Assembly (NCBI GenBank): GCA_004293915.1
Contig: RDZG01000054.1
Span: 1-64,000, forward strand
Reading direction: 5' to 3'
Source: Bacteroidota bacterium
Lineage (GTDB): Bacteria > Bacteroidota > Bacteroidia > Cytophagales > UBA9547
Length of the DNA stretch: 64,000 nt
The notes beneath the pieces were generated by a model. That model had not been told where the DNA came from. It saw nothing but the letters and a program-made list of their open reading frames with translations, and did no database searches. Below are positions 48,705 to 56,450 of this stretch, one piece after another. The stretch's first letter is position 1. Each line of letters starts with the position of its first letter. The position numbers and the translations under genes are program-made.

Positions 48705-48840
48705 AAGCCCCCTAACCCCCGAAGGGGGAACGGCTTATGCTCTTCAAATCTATATTTAATCAAAACATAAAATAGTATATAAAACTTAATTAAAATTATA
48801 ATGCGCCAGCTAAGCCCCCTTCGGGGGGTTGGGGGCTTTT
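48704..48840. repeat. Inverted pair of GC-rich palindromic elements
   Basis: AAAGCCCCCTAACCCCCGAAGGGGGAA and, about 80 nt on, AGCCCCCTTCGGGGGGTTGGGGGCTTT (imperfect reverse complement). Confidence 0.8.
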
Positions 48841-48854
48841 AAAACAATTAAAAC

Positions 48855-50192
48855 ATGAAAAACAAAGTTCAATATAATGAAGCATATCCTGATACAAATA
48901 TCTCAGATGATTTGTATCTTAGAGCTTCTCAAATCATGACTCCAGTAACACAAACTTTGGCTAAAGGACCTGGTCAGTGGGTAAAAGGAATTGCTCCAAA
49001 GTATATGGAGTCTGGTAAAGGTTCGCATGTGTGGGATGTTGATGGAAACGAATACATAGATTACACCATGGCTGTTGGTCCTCTTTCATTAGGATATTGT
49101 TATGATGTAGTCGATAACGCTATCATTAATCAACTAAAAAAAGGTATTACATTCTCAATGATGCATCGTTTGGAAGTAGAATTGGCAGAATTAATTCATG
49201 AAATCATTCCCAATGCAGAGTCTATTCGCATTTCTAAAACAGGTGCAGATGTTTGTAGTGCTGCCATCAGAGTATCAAGAGCATTTACAGGTCGCAAAAA
49301 AGTATTGTGTTGTGGTTATCATGGGTGGCACGATTGGTACATCGCTGTAACTAGTCGTCATGCAGGTATTCCAGAAGACATCAAAGACATGAGTTTTACT
49401 ATTGAATACAATAATATTGAAAGTGTAAAAGCAGCTTTAGACGAAGATGTGGCGTGTGTGATACTTGAGCCATTCGTATTTGAAGAACCTAAAAACAACT
49501 TCTTGCACGAACTACAAAAACTGTGCAAAGCAAATGGTACTTTGCTTATTTTCGATGAAATGTGGACTGGATTCAGAGTTTCACTTGGTGGTGCTCAAGA
49601 GTATTTTGATATTAAGCCTGATTTGGCAGTGTATTCAAAAGCATTAGCAAACGGAATGCCAATTAGTTTGCTTACAGGAAGAAAAGATGTGATGCAATTG
49701 TTTGAGAAAGATGTGTTTTTCTTTACCACTTTTGGTGGCGAAGCATTATCACTTGCTGCTTGTATTGCAACCATCACAGAACTAAGAGATAAAAATGTAC
49801 CAACTTATTTACGTGAAAAAGGAAAGGTATTAAAAGATGGTTATAATCGAATTGCTCAAGAACTTGGAATTGCAAATTATACTAAATGCACAGGATATGA
49901 TTGCCGTACAATAATAACTTTTGATGCATCAGGTGGTGATCCTCTTATTTTAAAATCAATTGTTCAACAAGAAATGATTAAACAAGGTATTCTTTGGGGT
50001 GGATTTCACAATATGTCTTTTAGTCATACAGATGAAGATATTTCTTATACATTAATTGCTTATCGTCATAGTTTAAATTACTTGAAAGAAGCCATCGAAA
50101 GCAAAAATCCTGTAGAATATTTAAAAGGAGAGCCTGTTGAAGCTGTATTTAGAAAAGTTACAGATTTTAACATGAAACCAGTAGTTAGATAA
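48855..50192 (+). CDS. Class III aminotransferase, glutamate-1-semialdehyde aminomutase-like
   Basis: GSHVWDVDGNEYIDYTMAVGPLSLGY, YHGWHDWY, LLIFDEMWTGFRVSLGGAQEYFDIKPDLAVYSKALANGMPISLLTG. Confidence 0.92.
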   Translation: MKNKVQYNEAYPDTNISDDLYLRASQIMTPVTQTLAKGPGQWVKGIAPKYMESGKGSHVWDVDGNEYIDYTMAVGPLSLGYCYDVVDNAIINQLKKGITFSMMHRLEVELAELIHEIIPNAESIRISKTGADVCSAAIRVSRAFTGRKKVLCCGYHGWHDWYIAVTSRHAGIPEDIKDMSFTIEYNNIESVKAALDEDVACVILEPFVFEEPKNNFLHELQKLCKANGTLLIFDEMWTGFRVSLGGAQEYFDIKPDLAVYSKALANGMPISLLTGRKDVMQLFEKDVFFFTTFGGEALSLAACIATITELRDKNVPTYLREKGKVLKDGYNRIAQELGIANYTKCTGYDCRTIITFDASGGDPLILKSIVQQEMIKQGILWGGFHNMSFSHTDEDISYTLIAYRHSLNYLKEAIESKNPVEYLKGEPVEAVFRKVTDFNMKPVVR

Positions 50193-50468
50193 TGGAGAAT
50201 GGAGAATGGAGATTCTGCGACATCGTAGTAGAATAAAATAATGGATAATGGAGAATGGAGAATGGAGAATGGAGATTCTGCGACATCGTAGTAGAATAAA
50301 ATAATGGAGAATGGAGAATGGAGAATGGAGATTCTGCGACATTGTAGCAGAATAAGATAATGGAGATTCTGCGACATCGAAGCAGAATAAGATAATGGAT
50401 AATGGATAATGGAGAATTGAGAATGGAGATTCTGCGACATTGAAGCAGAATAAAATAATGGAGAATGT
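50190..50468. repeat. Large GAGAATG heptamer array with five ATTCTGC hairpins
   Basis: Hairpin cores near 50211, 50274, 50330, 50366 and 50429 separated by GAGAATG/GATAATG units; begins at the TAA of 48855..50192. Confidence 0.95.
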
Positions 50469-50575
50469 TACCTATGCTTTTATGCTGCAGCAATTCCCAC
50501 TTCGGAGTTTTGAAGACTTTAATATAGGGTAGGTAAAAAAGTTCGATTTAGTGCTTATTAGTATCTAATTAGTAC

Positions 50576-50772
50576 TAAAAAGGTTCAAAAGGTAAGTAAA
50601 AAGGTTCAAAAGGTAGGTAAAAAGGTTCAAAAGGTAGGTAAAAAGGTTCAAAAGGTAAGTAAAAAGGTTTAAAAGGTAGGTAAAAAGGTTCAAAAGGTAA
50701 GTAAAAAGGTTCAAAAGGTAGGTAAAAAGGTTCAAAAGGTAGGTAAAAAGGTTCAAAAGGTAAGTAAAAAGG
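50576..50772. repeat. 21-bp tandem repeat (VNTR), 9 units plus partial
   Basis: AGGTTCAAAAGGTARGTAAAA at 50581, 50602, 50623, 50644, 50665, 50686, 50707, 50728, 50749. Confidence 0.97.
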
Positions 50773-50885
50773 TAAATTATAATACTTTAAAACATATAAT
50801 TAATAAAGAAATAAATAAAAACAAAAATCACTTAACATAAAAACAACCAAAAAATAACCAAAAATTTTTAAATTAAATATTAACT

Positions 50886-51770
50886 ATGAATACAATCAAA
50901 ATAAATAAGGACAGAATCATTGGAGATGGTCATCCTTGTTATGTAATCGCTGAAATAGGCATTAATCATAACGGTTCGCTTGAAATGGCAAAGAAAATGA
51001 TTGATGCAGCTGTAGAAGCCAAATGCGATGCAGTAAAATTTCAAAAGCGTACACCTGAAATCTGTACTCCTAAAGACCAATGGGAAATACAAAGAGATAC
51101 ACCATGGGGTAGAATGACTTATATTGATTACCGCAGAAAAGTTGAGTTTGGTGTACTTGAATATTCTGAAATAGATACCTATTGCAAAATGCTTGGTATA
51201 GATTGGTTTGCTTCGCCTTGGGACGAACCTTCGGTTGATTTCTTAATGCAATTCGACCCTGCTATCATCAAACTTGCTTCTGCTTCATTAACAGACATTA
51301 GTTTAATGAAAAAGGTAAGACAAACTGGCGTGCCTATGATGATATCAACCGGAATGAGCACCATGAACGAAATTGAAACAGTTATAGAAGCCATTGGAAC
51401 AGATAATTTGATGATTGCTCATACCACATCTTCGTATCCTTGCCCTCCACAAGAATTAAATTTAAGAATGATTAACACATTGCAAGCTATGTTTCCAAAC
51501 AACCCAATTGGATATTCGGGACACGAAGTTGGATTAGCTACAACTGTTGCTGCCGTTGCAATGGGAGCAAACTTTGTCGAAAGACACTTTACATTAGACC
51601 GTGCCATGTGGGGATCTGATCAAGCAGCTTCGGTCGAACCAGGTGGAATGTCGCGTTTAGTTAAAGATATTAGAGATGCCGAAGCCGCATTCGGAGATGG
51701 AATAAAGAAAGTTTACGAAAGCGAATTAGCACCTATGAAAAGGTTGAGAAGAGCTTATATAAATGTATAA
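50886..51770 (+). CDS. N-acetylneuraminate synthase family protein (NeuB/SpsE-like), lacks C-terminal SAF domain
   Basis: CYVIAEIGINHNGSLEMAKKMIDAAVEAKCDAVKFQKRTPE, IKLASASLTDI, ISTGMSTMNEIE, NNPIGYSGHEVGLATTVAAVAMGANFVERHFTLDRAMWGSDQAASVEP. Confidence 0.93.
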   Translation: MNTIKINKDRIIGDGHPCYVIAEIGINHNGSLEMAKKMIDAAVEAKCDAVKFQKRTPEICTPKDQWEIQRDTPWGRMTYIDYRRKVEFGVLEYSEIDTYCKMLGIDWFASPWDEPSVDFLMQFDPAIIKLASASLTDISLMKKVRQTGVPMMISTGMSTMNEIETVIEAIGTDNLMIAHTTSSYPCPPQELNLRMINTLQAMFPNNPIGYSGHEVGLATTVAAVAMGANFVERHFTLDRAMWGSDQAASVEPGGMSRLVKDIRDAEAAFGDGIKKVYESELAPMKRLRRAYINV

Positions 51771-51830
51771 TTGAGAATTGAGAATGGAGATTCTGCGACA
51801 TCGTAGCAGAATAAAATAATTGAGAATGAT
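51769..51830. repeat. Heptamer array with ATTCTGC hairpin
   Basis: Starts at the stop of 50886..51770: TAATTGAGAATTGAGAATGGAGATTCTGCGACATCGTAGCAGAAT. Confidence 0.9.
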
Positions 51831-51882
51831 TATAATTGAAAATGATTTTAAGTAATTAAAGACTAATTAAATAAAAATAAAT

Positions 51883-51999
51883 ATGAATACAGACAAAAGC
51901 GATTCTCCATTCTCCATTCTCCATTCTCAATTTAAATATAAATAAATATGAACACAGACAAAAGCGATTCTCCATTCTCCATTCTCCATTCTCCATTAA
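51883..51999 (+). repeat. 65-bp tandem duplication of the SDR start region including ATTCTCC heptamers
   Basis: ATGAATACAGACAAAAGCGATTCTCCATTCTCCATTCTCCATTCTC at 51883 and ATGAACACAGACAAAAGCGATTCTCCATTCTCCATTCTCCATTCTCC at 51948. Confidence 0.95.
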
Positions 52000-52802
52000 A
52001 CAAACTTTTTAGTTTAAAAGGAAAAACAGCAATAGTTACTGGTGCTTGTGGATTGATTGGCAAACAACATTGCATTGCATTGGCAGAAGCTGGTGCAAAT
52101 GTTATAGTAGCCGATTTAGATATTAATAAAACACTAGCCTTTGCCAAAGAACTAGGGAGCGAAAATATGGGAATTTATTTAGACGTAACAAGCCAACAAA
52201 GTGTAAATTCAGCTAAAAAAGAAATTTTATCAGAATATGATAGTATTGATATTTTGGTTAATAATGCTGCAATAAACGATATGTTTGAAAATCCTGCCAT
52301 GGCAGCCGAGCAATCTAAATTTGAAAATTATCCTTTGGAAATGTTTCAAAAATCTATTGATGTTAATATCAATGGCGTGTTTAATTGCTCACAAATCTTT
52401 GGAACACAAATGGCTCAAAGAGGAAGTGGCAGCATCATCAATGTAGCATCAACGTATGGCATTGTTGGTCCAGATCAATCTTTATATATTGATAAACAAG
52501 GTAATCAAGCCTTTTATAAATCTGCAGCATATCCAGTTACCAAAGGAGCAGTAATCAACTTTACACGATTTCTTGCTGCTTATTGGGGAAAAAATGGTGT
52601 AAGAGTAAATACACTTTCGCCTGGTGGTGTAGAAAATAGTCAAGATGAATGGTTTGTAGAAAAGTATAGTCAAAAAACATTATTAAATAGAATGGCAAAA
52701 AATTCTGATTACAAAGGAGCGTTAATCTTTCTTGCTTCAGATGCATCTAGTTATATGACAGGAGCAAACTTGGTAGTAGATGGAGGCTGGACAGCTATTT
52801 AA
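51948..52802 (+). CDS. Short-chain dehydrogenase/reductase with heptamer-encoded N-terminus
   Basis: LKGKTAIVTGACGLIGKQHCIALAEAGANVIVADLD, ILVNNAAIND, YPVTKGAVINFTRFLAAYWGKNGVRVNTLSPGGV; N-terminus MNTDKSDSPFSILHSPLNKLFS. Confidence 0.92.
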   Translation: MNTDKSDSPFSILHSPLNKLFSLKGKTAIVTGACGLIGKQHCIALAEAGANVIVADLDINKTLAFAKELGSENMGIYLDVTSQQSVNSAKKEILSEYDSIDILVNNAAINDMFENPAMAAEQSKFENYPLEMFQKSIDVNINGVFNCSQIFGTQMAQRGSGSIINVASTYGIVGPDQSLYIDKQGNQAFYKSAAYPVTKGAVINFTRFLAAYWGKNGVRVNTLSPGGVENSQDEWFVEKYSQKTLLNRMAKNSDYKGALIFLASDASSYMTGANLVVDGGWTAI

Positions 52803-52994
52803 TGGAGAATGGAGAATGGAGAATGGAGAATGGAGAATGGAGAATGGAGATTCTGCGACATCGAAGCAGAATAAGATAATGGATAATGGATAATGGAGAA
52901 TGGAGATTCTGCGGCATTGAAGCAGAATAAAATAATGGATAATGGATAATGGATAATGGAGAATGGAGATTCTGCGGCATTGAAGCAGAATAAA
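52800..52994. repeat. GAGAATG heptamer array with three ATTCTGC hairpins
   Basis: Starts at the TAA of the SDR gene; hairpins near 52849, 52904, 52970. Confidence 0.95.
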
Positions 52995-53035
52995 AGAAAT
53001 AAGAATCTTTGAATATGAATATCTATGGCACTAAT

Positions 53036-53386
53036 TTATTTGTGTTTTGCAGACTTAATAATCGTGGTAAGTAACTTTAAAAGTTCTGTGCAATCAATAT
53101 TTAATGAATCATGCTGTTTTTTATCAATGTATTCAGTATCTGTTAATAAACTTAACCAATATTCAGTTTCTCTTGCTTCTTTAAGTGCAATACTCATTTT
53201 GTGTATAAAGTCAGCATGTGATTGTGCATCTGTTGCCTCGGCTACATTTGCACCAATTGAAGTGCCACATCTTAAAATTTGTTTTGACAACACAAATTCT
53301 TTATGTGTTTCAACCAAGTATTTATAAAGGTTTATCACTCTTACAGCGAATAAATATGATTTTGATTTAACAATATTATCTTTCAT
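53036..53386 (-). CDS. Four-helix bundle protein (23S rRNA intervening-sequence protein family)
   Basis: AVRVINLYKYLVETHKEFVLSKQILRCGTSIGANVAEATDAQSHADFIHKMSIALKEARETEYWLSLLTDTEYI. Confidence 0.9.
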   Translation of the reverse strand: MKDNIVKSKSYLFAVRVINLYKYLVETHKEFVLSKQILRCGTSIGANVAEATDAQSHADFIHKMSIALKEARETEYWLSLLTDTEYIDKKQHDSLNIDCTELLKLLTTIIKSAKHK

Positions 53387-53447
53387 TTAAACAATTTTAA
53401 AAATTATTATTAAAATACAAAGATATATGAATACAAACACAAACAAT

Positions 53448-53524
53448 AATTCTCAATTCTCCATTAGAGAACCATTCTCAATTCTCAATTCTCCATTCTC
53501 CATTAGTGAACCATTCTCCATTAC
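53448..53524. repeat. Reverse-orientation heptamer array (CATTCTC/CAATTCT)
   Basis: ATTCTCAATTCTCCATTAGAGAACCATTCTCAATTCTCAATTCTCCATTCTCCATTAG. Confidence 0.85.
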
Positions 53525-53528
53525 ATAA

Positions 53529-54437
53529 ATGTTAGAAATAATTCTCACGCCTGTACTTTTTCTCTGGATTGGATTTATAATCTTGTTGGAAAAGAAATAT
53601 CCTTTTCGATTGGGTTTGCCCTTTTTTAGAGAAGGATTTTGGATAGACTTTGTTTGGTACACACTTATCCAGAGTTATTTTCTAAAGATTTTGATCTTTG
53701 ATTTTATCATTTTGCCCATTAAATCAAACTTAGAAACATCAAATATATCATTTTCAATTATACCTAATCTGCTAGAAAAATTCTCCATTCTCCATTCTCC
53801 ATTCTCCATTATACTGCAAGTTCTTTTCTTTTTAATTACCCATGATTTATATATTTATTTATTTCATCGTTGGCAACATAACAACAAATGGCTTTGGCGC
53901 ACTCACGAAGCACATCATTCTGTAAAGGAAGTAGATTGGTTGGCTGGTTCTCGTTCACATATTTTTGAAATCATCATTAATCAAACAATTGAGTTTTTAC
54001 CAATAATATTGTTGGGGGCATCACCAGAAGTAGTTCCGATAAAAGCGTTTTTGGATGCCATATTTGGATTATGGATTCATGGAAACATAAATATTAAATT
54101 AGGTTGGTTGGGAAAAATTATCAATACTCCAGTTGCTCATCAATGGCATCATGCCGATGATAAACAAGTTTTTTATGCCAATTATGCAACAAAATTCTCC
54201 TTTTGGGATTATCTATTTGGTACAGCACATGTACCTGATTATAAACCTACTCAATGGGGTTTGCCATATTTGTTTCCAAAAGATTACTTTGCTCAACACG
54301 TTTTTGCTATCAAAAGATTTGACGAACGTAAACTATTTAAAAAACGAATATTAAGAGAACTTTATCTTATCAGGATAAGAGCAATTAAAAAATCACCAAA
54401 AGTATTTGAAAAAGTATTATTACCCAAAACTAAATAA
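53529..54437 (+). CDS. Sterol desaturase/fatty acid hydroxylase-superfamily protein containing an in-frame heptamer array
   Basis: HDLYIYLFHRWQHNNKWLWRTHEAHHSVKEVDWLAGSRSH, WIHGNINIKLGWLGKIINTPVAHQWHHADD histidine boxes. Confidence 0.9.
   Translation: MLEIILTPVLFLWIGFIILLEKKYPFRLGLPFFREGFWIDFVWYTLIQSYFLKILIFDFIILPIKSNLETSNISFSIIPNLLEKFSILHSPFSIILQVLFFLITHDLYIYLFHRWQHNNKWLWRTHEAHHSVKEVDWLAGSRSHIFEIIINQTIEFLPIILLGASPEVVPIKAFLDAIFGLWIHGNINIKLGWLGKIINTPVAHQWHHADDKQVFYANYATKFSFWDYLFGTAHVPDYKPTQWGLPYLFPKDYFAQHVFAIKRFDERKLFKKRILRELYLIRIRAIKKSPKVFEKVLLPKTK
53780..53814. repeat. ATTCTCC heptamer array inside CDS 53529..54437
   Basis: ATTCTCCATTCTCCATTCTCCATTCTCCATTAT, translated FSILHSPFSII. Confidence 0.95.
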
Positions 54438-54492
54438 TTCTCCATTCTCCATTCTCAATTCTCCATTCTCAATTATAACCATTCTCAATTAT
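54436..54492. repeat. Reverse-orientation heptamer array
   Basis: TAATTCTCCATTCTCCATTCTCAATTCTCCATTCTCAATTATAACCATTCTCAATTAT; starts at the stop of 53529..54437. Confidence 0.9.
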
Positions 54493-54496
54493 AAAA

Positions 54497-54859
54497 ATGT
54501 CTTGGATTTATCTCATCATTGCCGCCTTTTTCGAAGCTTTTTGGGTGTATAGTGTAAAGTTTATTAAATGGAACGAAATTAAGAATTTTCCATTTTTAAA
54601 CTTAAATTTAGTGCCACAATATCTTATTTCACTTTATCCTTTGGTTGGATATATTGTTTTTGGGATATTAAATGTAGTATTTTTTTCCTTGGCAATGAAA
54701 ACCATTTCTGCATCCGTTGCCCTTGCCGTTTGGATGAGTGCATCGCTTATTTTTGTAAAGCTTATAGATGTGTTTTATTTGAGCGAACCAGTTTCAGCAA
54801 TCCAATTGGCTTGTTTTGGGTTAATAATTGTTGGCGTAATAGGCTTAAAATTTTCATAG
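54497..54859 (+). CDS. Small multidrug resistance (SMR)/DMT-like transporter
   Basis: 120 aa, 4 TM; WIYLIIAAFFEAFWVYSVKF...SASVALAVWMSASLIFVKLIDVFYLSEPVSAIQLACFGLIIVGVIGLKFS. Confidence 0.82.
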   Translation: MSWIYLIIAAFFEAFWVYSVKFIKWNEIKNFPFLNLNLVPQYLISLYPLVGYIVFGILNVVFFSLAMKTISASVALAVWMSASLIFVKLIDVFYLSEPVSAIQLACFGLIIVGVIGLKFS

Positions 54860-54873
54860 AAACCGTAAAAAAT

Positions 54874-54899
54874 AAAACCCCTGAAAAATCAGAGGTTTT
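54874..54899. terminator. Terminator-like hairpin between transporter and tRNA
   Basis: AAAACCCCTGA-AAAA-TCAGAGGTTTT. Confidence 0.7.
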
Positions 54900-54914
54900 G
54901 CATTAAACTAATCG

Positions 54915-54999
54915 TACCCAGAGCCGGGGTCGAACCGGCACAACAGTGAAGTTACTAGTGTTTGAGACTAGCGCGTCTACCGATTCCGCCATCTGGGCA
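54915..54999 (-). tRNA. tRNA-Leu (anticodon CAA)
   Basis: Reverse complement GCCCAGATGGCGGAATCGGTAGACGCGCTAGTCTCAAACACTAG...GGTTCGACCCCGGCTCTGGGTA; acceptor GCCCAGA/TCTGGGT, T-loop GGTTCGA, long variable arm. Confidence 0.93.
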
Positions 55000-55097
55000 T
55001 TGTTTCTTTTCAGAAAGGAGTGCAAAACTATGGAAAATGTTTAATTTACCAAAATTTTTCTCATATTCGCATAAAATTTTAATTCCCAGCTCAACAC

Positions 55098-56339
55098 ATG
55101 TTTGCTTCTTCGCTTTTAGTTATTATCCTTTCCATCATTATTGTTGAATTTATCCTCGATTTTATAGTCGAATTTATAAACTGGAAACACCAAACAGATG
55201 TTATTCCAGCAAAATTAGCCGATGTTTATGATGCTGAAAAATATGCAAAATCGCAAGCTTATCAAGCTGAACAAACAAAGTTTGGGTTTTTAACTAGCTC
55301 TTTTTCATTTATTTTATCTTTACTCATGTTAGTTTTTGGCGGATTTGGAGCATTAAACAATTATTTAACCCAATTCAGCAACCATCCAATTGTTTTGGCT
55401 TTACTTTTTAGTGCTGTTTTGTTTATTATAAATGATATAATTACCTTACCATTTGCTTTGTATGGCACATTTGTGATTGAAGAAAAATATGGGTTTAATA
55501 AAATGACTATCAAAACTTTTGTTTTAGATAAAATCAAAGGCTATGGATTAACATTTGTTTTGGGTGGAATTATCATTTCGGCATTATTATATACGGTGAT
55601 GTGGCTTGGTCCACAATTTTGGATAGCAGCTTGGGTATTGATTTCAGTTTTTATCTTATTTATCAATATGTTTTATACCACACTTATTGTACCCATATTT
55701 AATAAACTTGAGCCACTCGAAGATGGAAACTTAAAATCTGCCATTACAAATTATTGCCAAAAAGTAAATTTTTCGTTAGATAATTTATTTGTAATTGATG
55801 GTTCAAAACGTTCGGCAAAGGCAAATGCCTATTTTTCTGGATTAGGTCCAAAGAAAAAAGTGGTTTTATATGATACACTAATAAAAGACCATACAGAAGA
55901 CGAACTTGTGGCAGTTTTAGCTCACGAAGTGGGGCATTACAAACGCAAACACATTATTCAAACCTTAATAATTGGCATTTTACAGACAGGAATTATGCTT
56001 TTTTTGTTTTCTTTTTTTGCATTCAATGCCGATTTATCAACTACTTTGGGTGCTGATAAAAGTTATATTCACCTTAATTTAATGACTTTTGGATTGTTAT
56101 ATAGTCCGATTTCTACTTTTTTAGGTATATTTATGATGCTTTTATCTCGCAAAAACGAATACGAGGCAGATGATTTTGCAAAAAATACATTTGCTGCGGC
56201 ACCGTTGATTTCGGCTCTTAAAAAACTATCAGCCAATAATTTAAGTAACTTAACGCCACATCCATTGTATGTGTTTTTGCATTATTCGCACCCTACACTT
56301 TTGCAACGAATAGAAAATATGGAAAAAAATAATTCGTAA
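55098..56339 (+). CDS. M48 family metallopeptidase (Ste24/CAAX protease-like)
   Basis: LVAVLAHEVGHYKRKH HExxH motif; NEYEADDFA; multi-TM. Confidence 0.93.
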   Translation: MFASSLLVIILSIIIVEFILDFIVEFINWKHQTDVIPAKLADVYDAEKYAKSQAYQAEQTKFGFLTSSFSFILSLLMLVFGGFGALNNYLTQFSNHPIVLALLFSAVLFIINDIITLPFALYGTFVIEEKYGFNKMTIKTFVLDKIKGYGLTFVLGGIIISALLYTVMWLGPQFWIAAWVLISVFILFINMFYTTLIVPIFNKLEPLEDGNLKSAITNYCQKVNFSLDNLFVIDGSKRSAKANAYFSGLGPKKKVVLYDTLIKDHTEDELVAVLAHEVGHYKRKHIIQTLIIGILQTGIMLFLFSFFAFNADLSTTLGADKSYIHLNLMTFGLLYSPISTFLGIFMMLLSRKNEYEADDFAKNTFAAAPLISALKKLSANNLSNLTPHPLYVFLHYSHPTLLQRIENMEKNNS

Positions 56340-56450
56340 TGTGGATTATTTTGTCGCTTCTTAATAAAAATACAAATCAAATTTGTTGAATAAATAAATT
56401 TTAGTAATTTCGCAGTCTTAAAATTGTGTCACTTTAAATAATTTACAGCT

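Noticed and set aside
50078-50493. Overlapping minus-strand ORFs of 73-120 aa (SILHSPFSI... proteins)
   Set aside because: They are translations of the GAGAATG/hairpin array, which is stop-free in all frames; no independent coding evidence.
50565-50756. 63-aa ORF (NLFTYLL)n
   Set aside because: It is the reverse translation of the 21-bp VNTR; 21 is a multiple of 3, so the frame is trivially open.
52795-52980. 61-aa minus-strand ORF MPQNLHSPLSIIHYP...
   Set aside because: Encoded entirely by the heptamer array.
46392-52994. Possible CRISPR array from regularly recurring ATTCTGC hairpins
   Set aside because: Intervening sequence is itself the 7-nt tandem repeat, not unique spacers; spacing is irregular and no cas genes are seen.
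53036-53386. Hidden 23S rRNA around the four-helix-bundle gene
   Set aside because: This family can occur as intervening sequences in 23S rRNA, but no rRNA sequence is seen on either side; here it sits alone between heptamer arrays.
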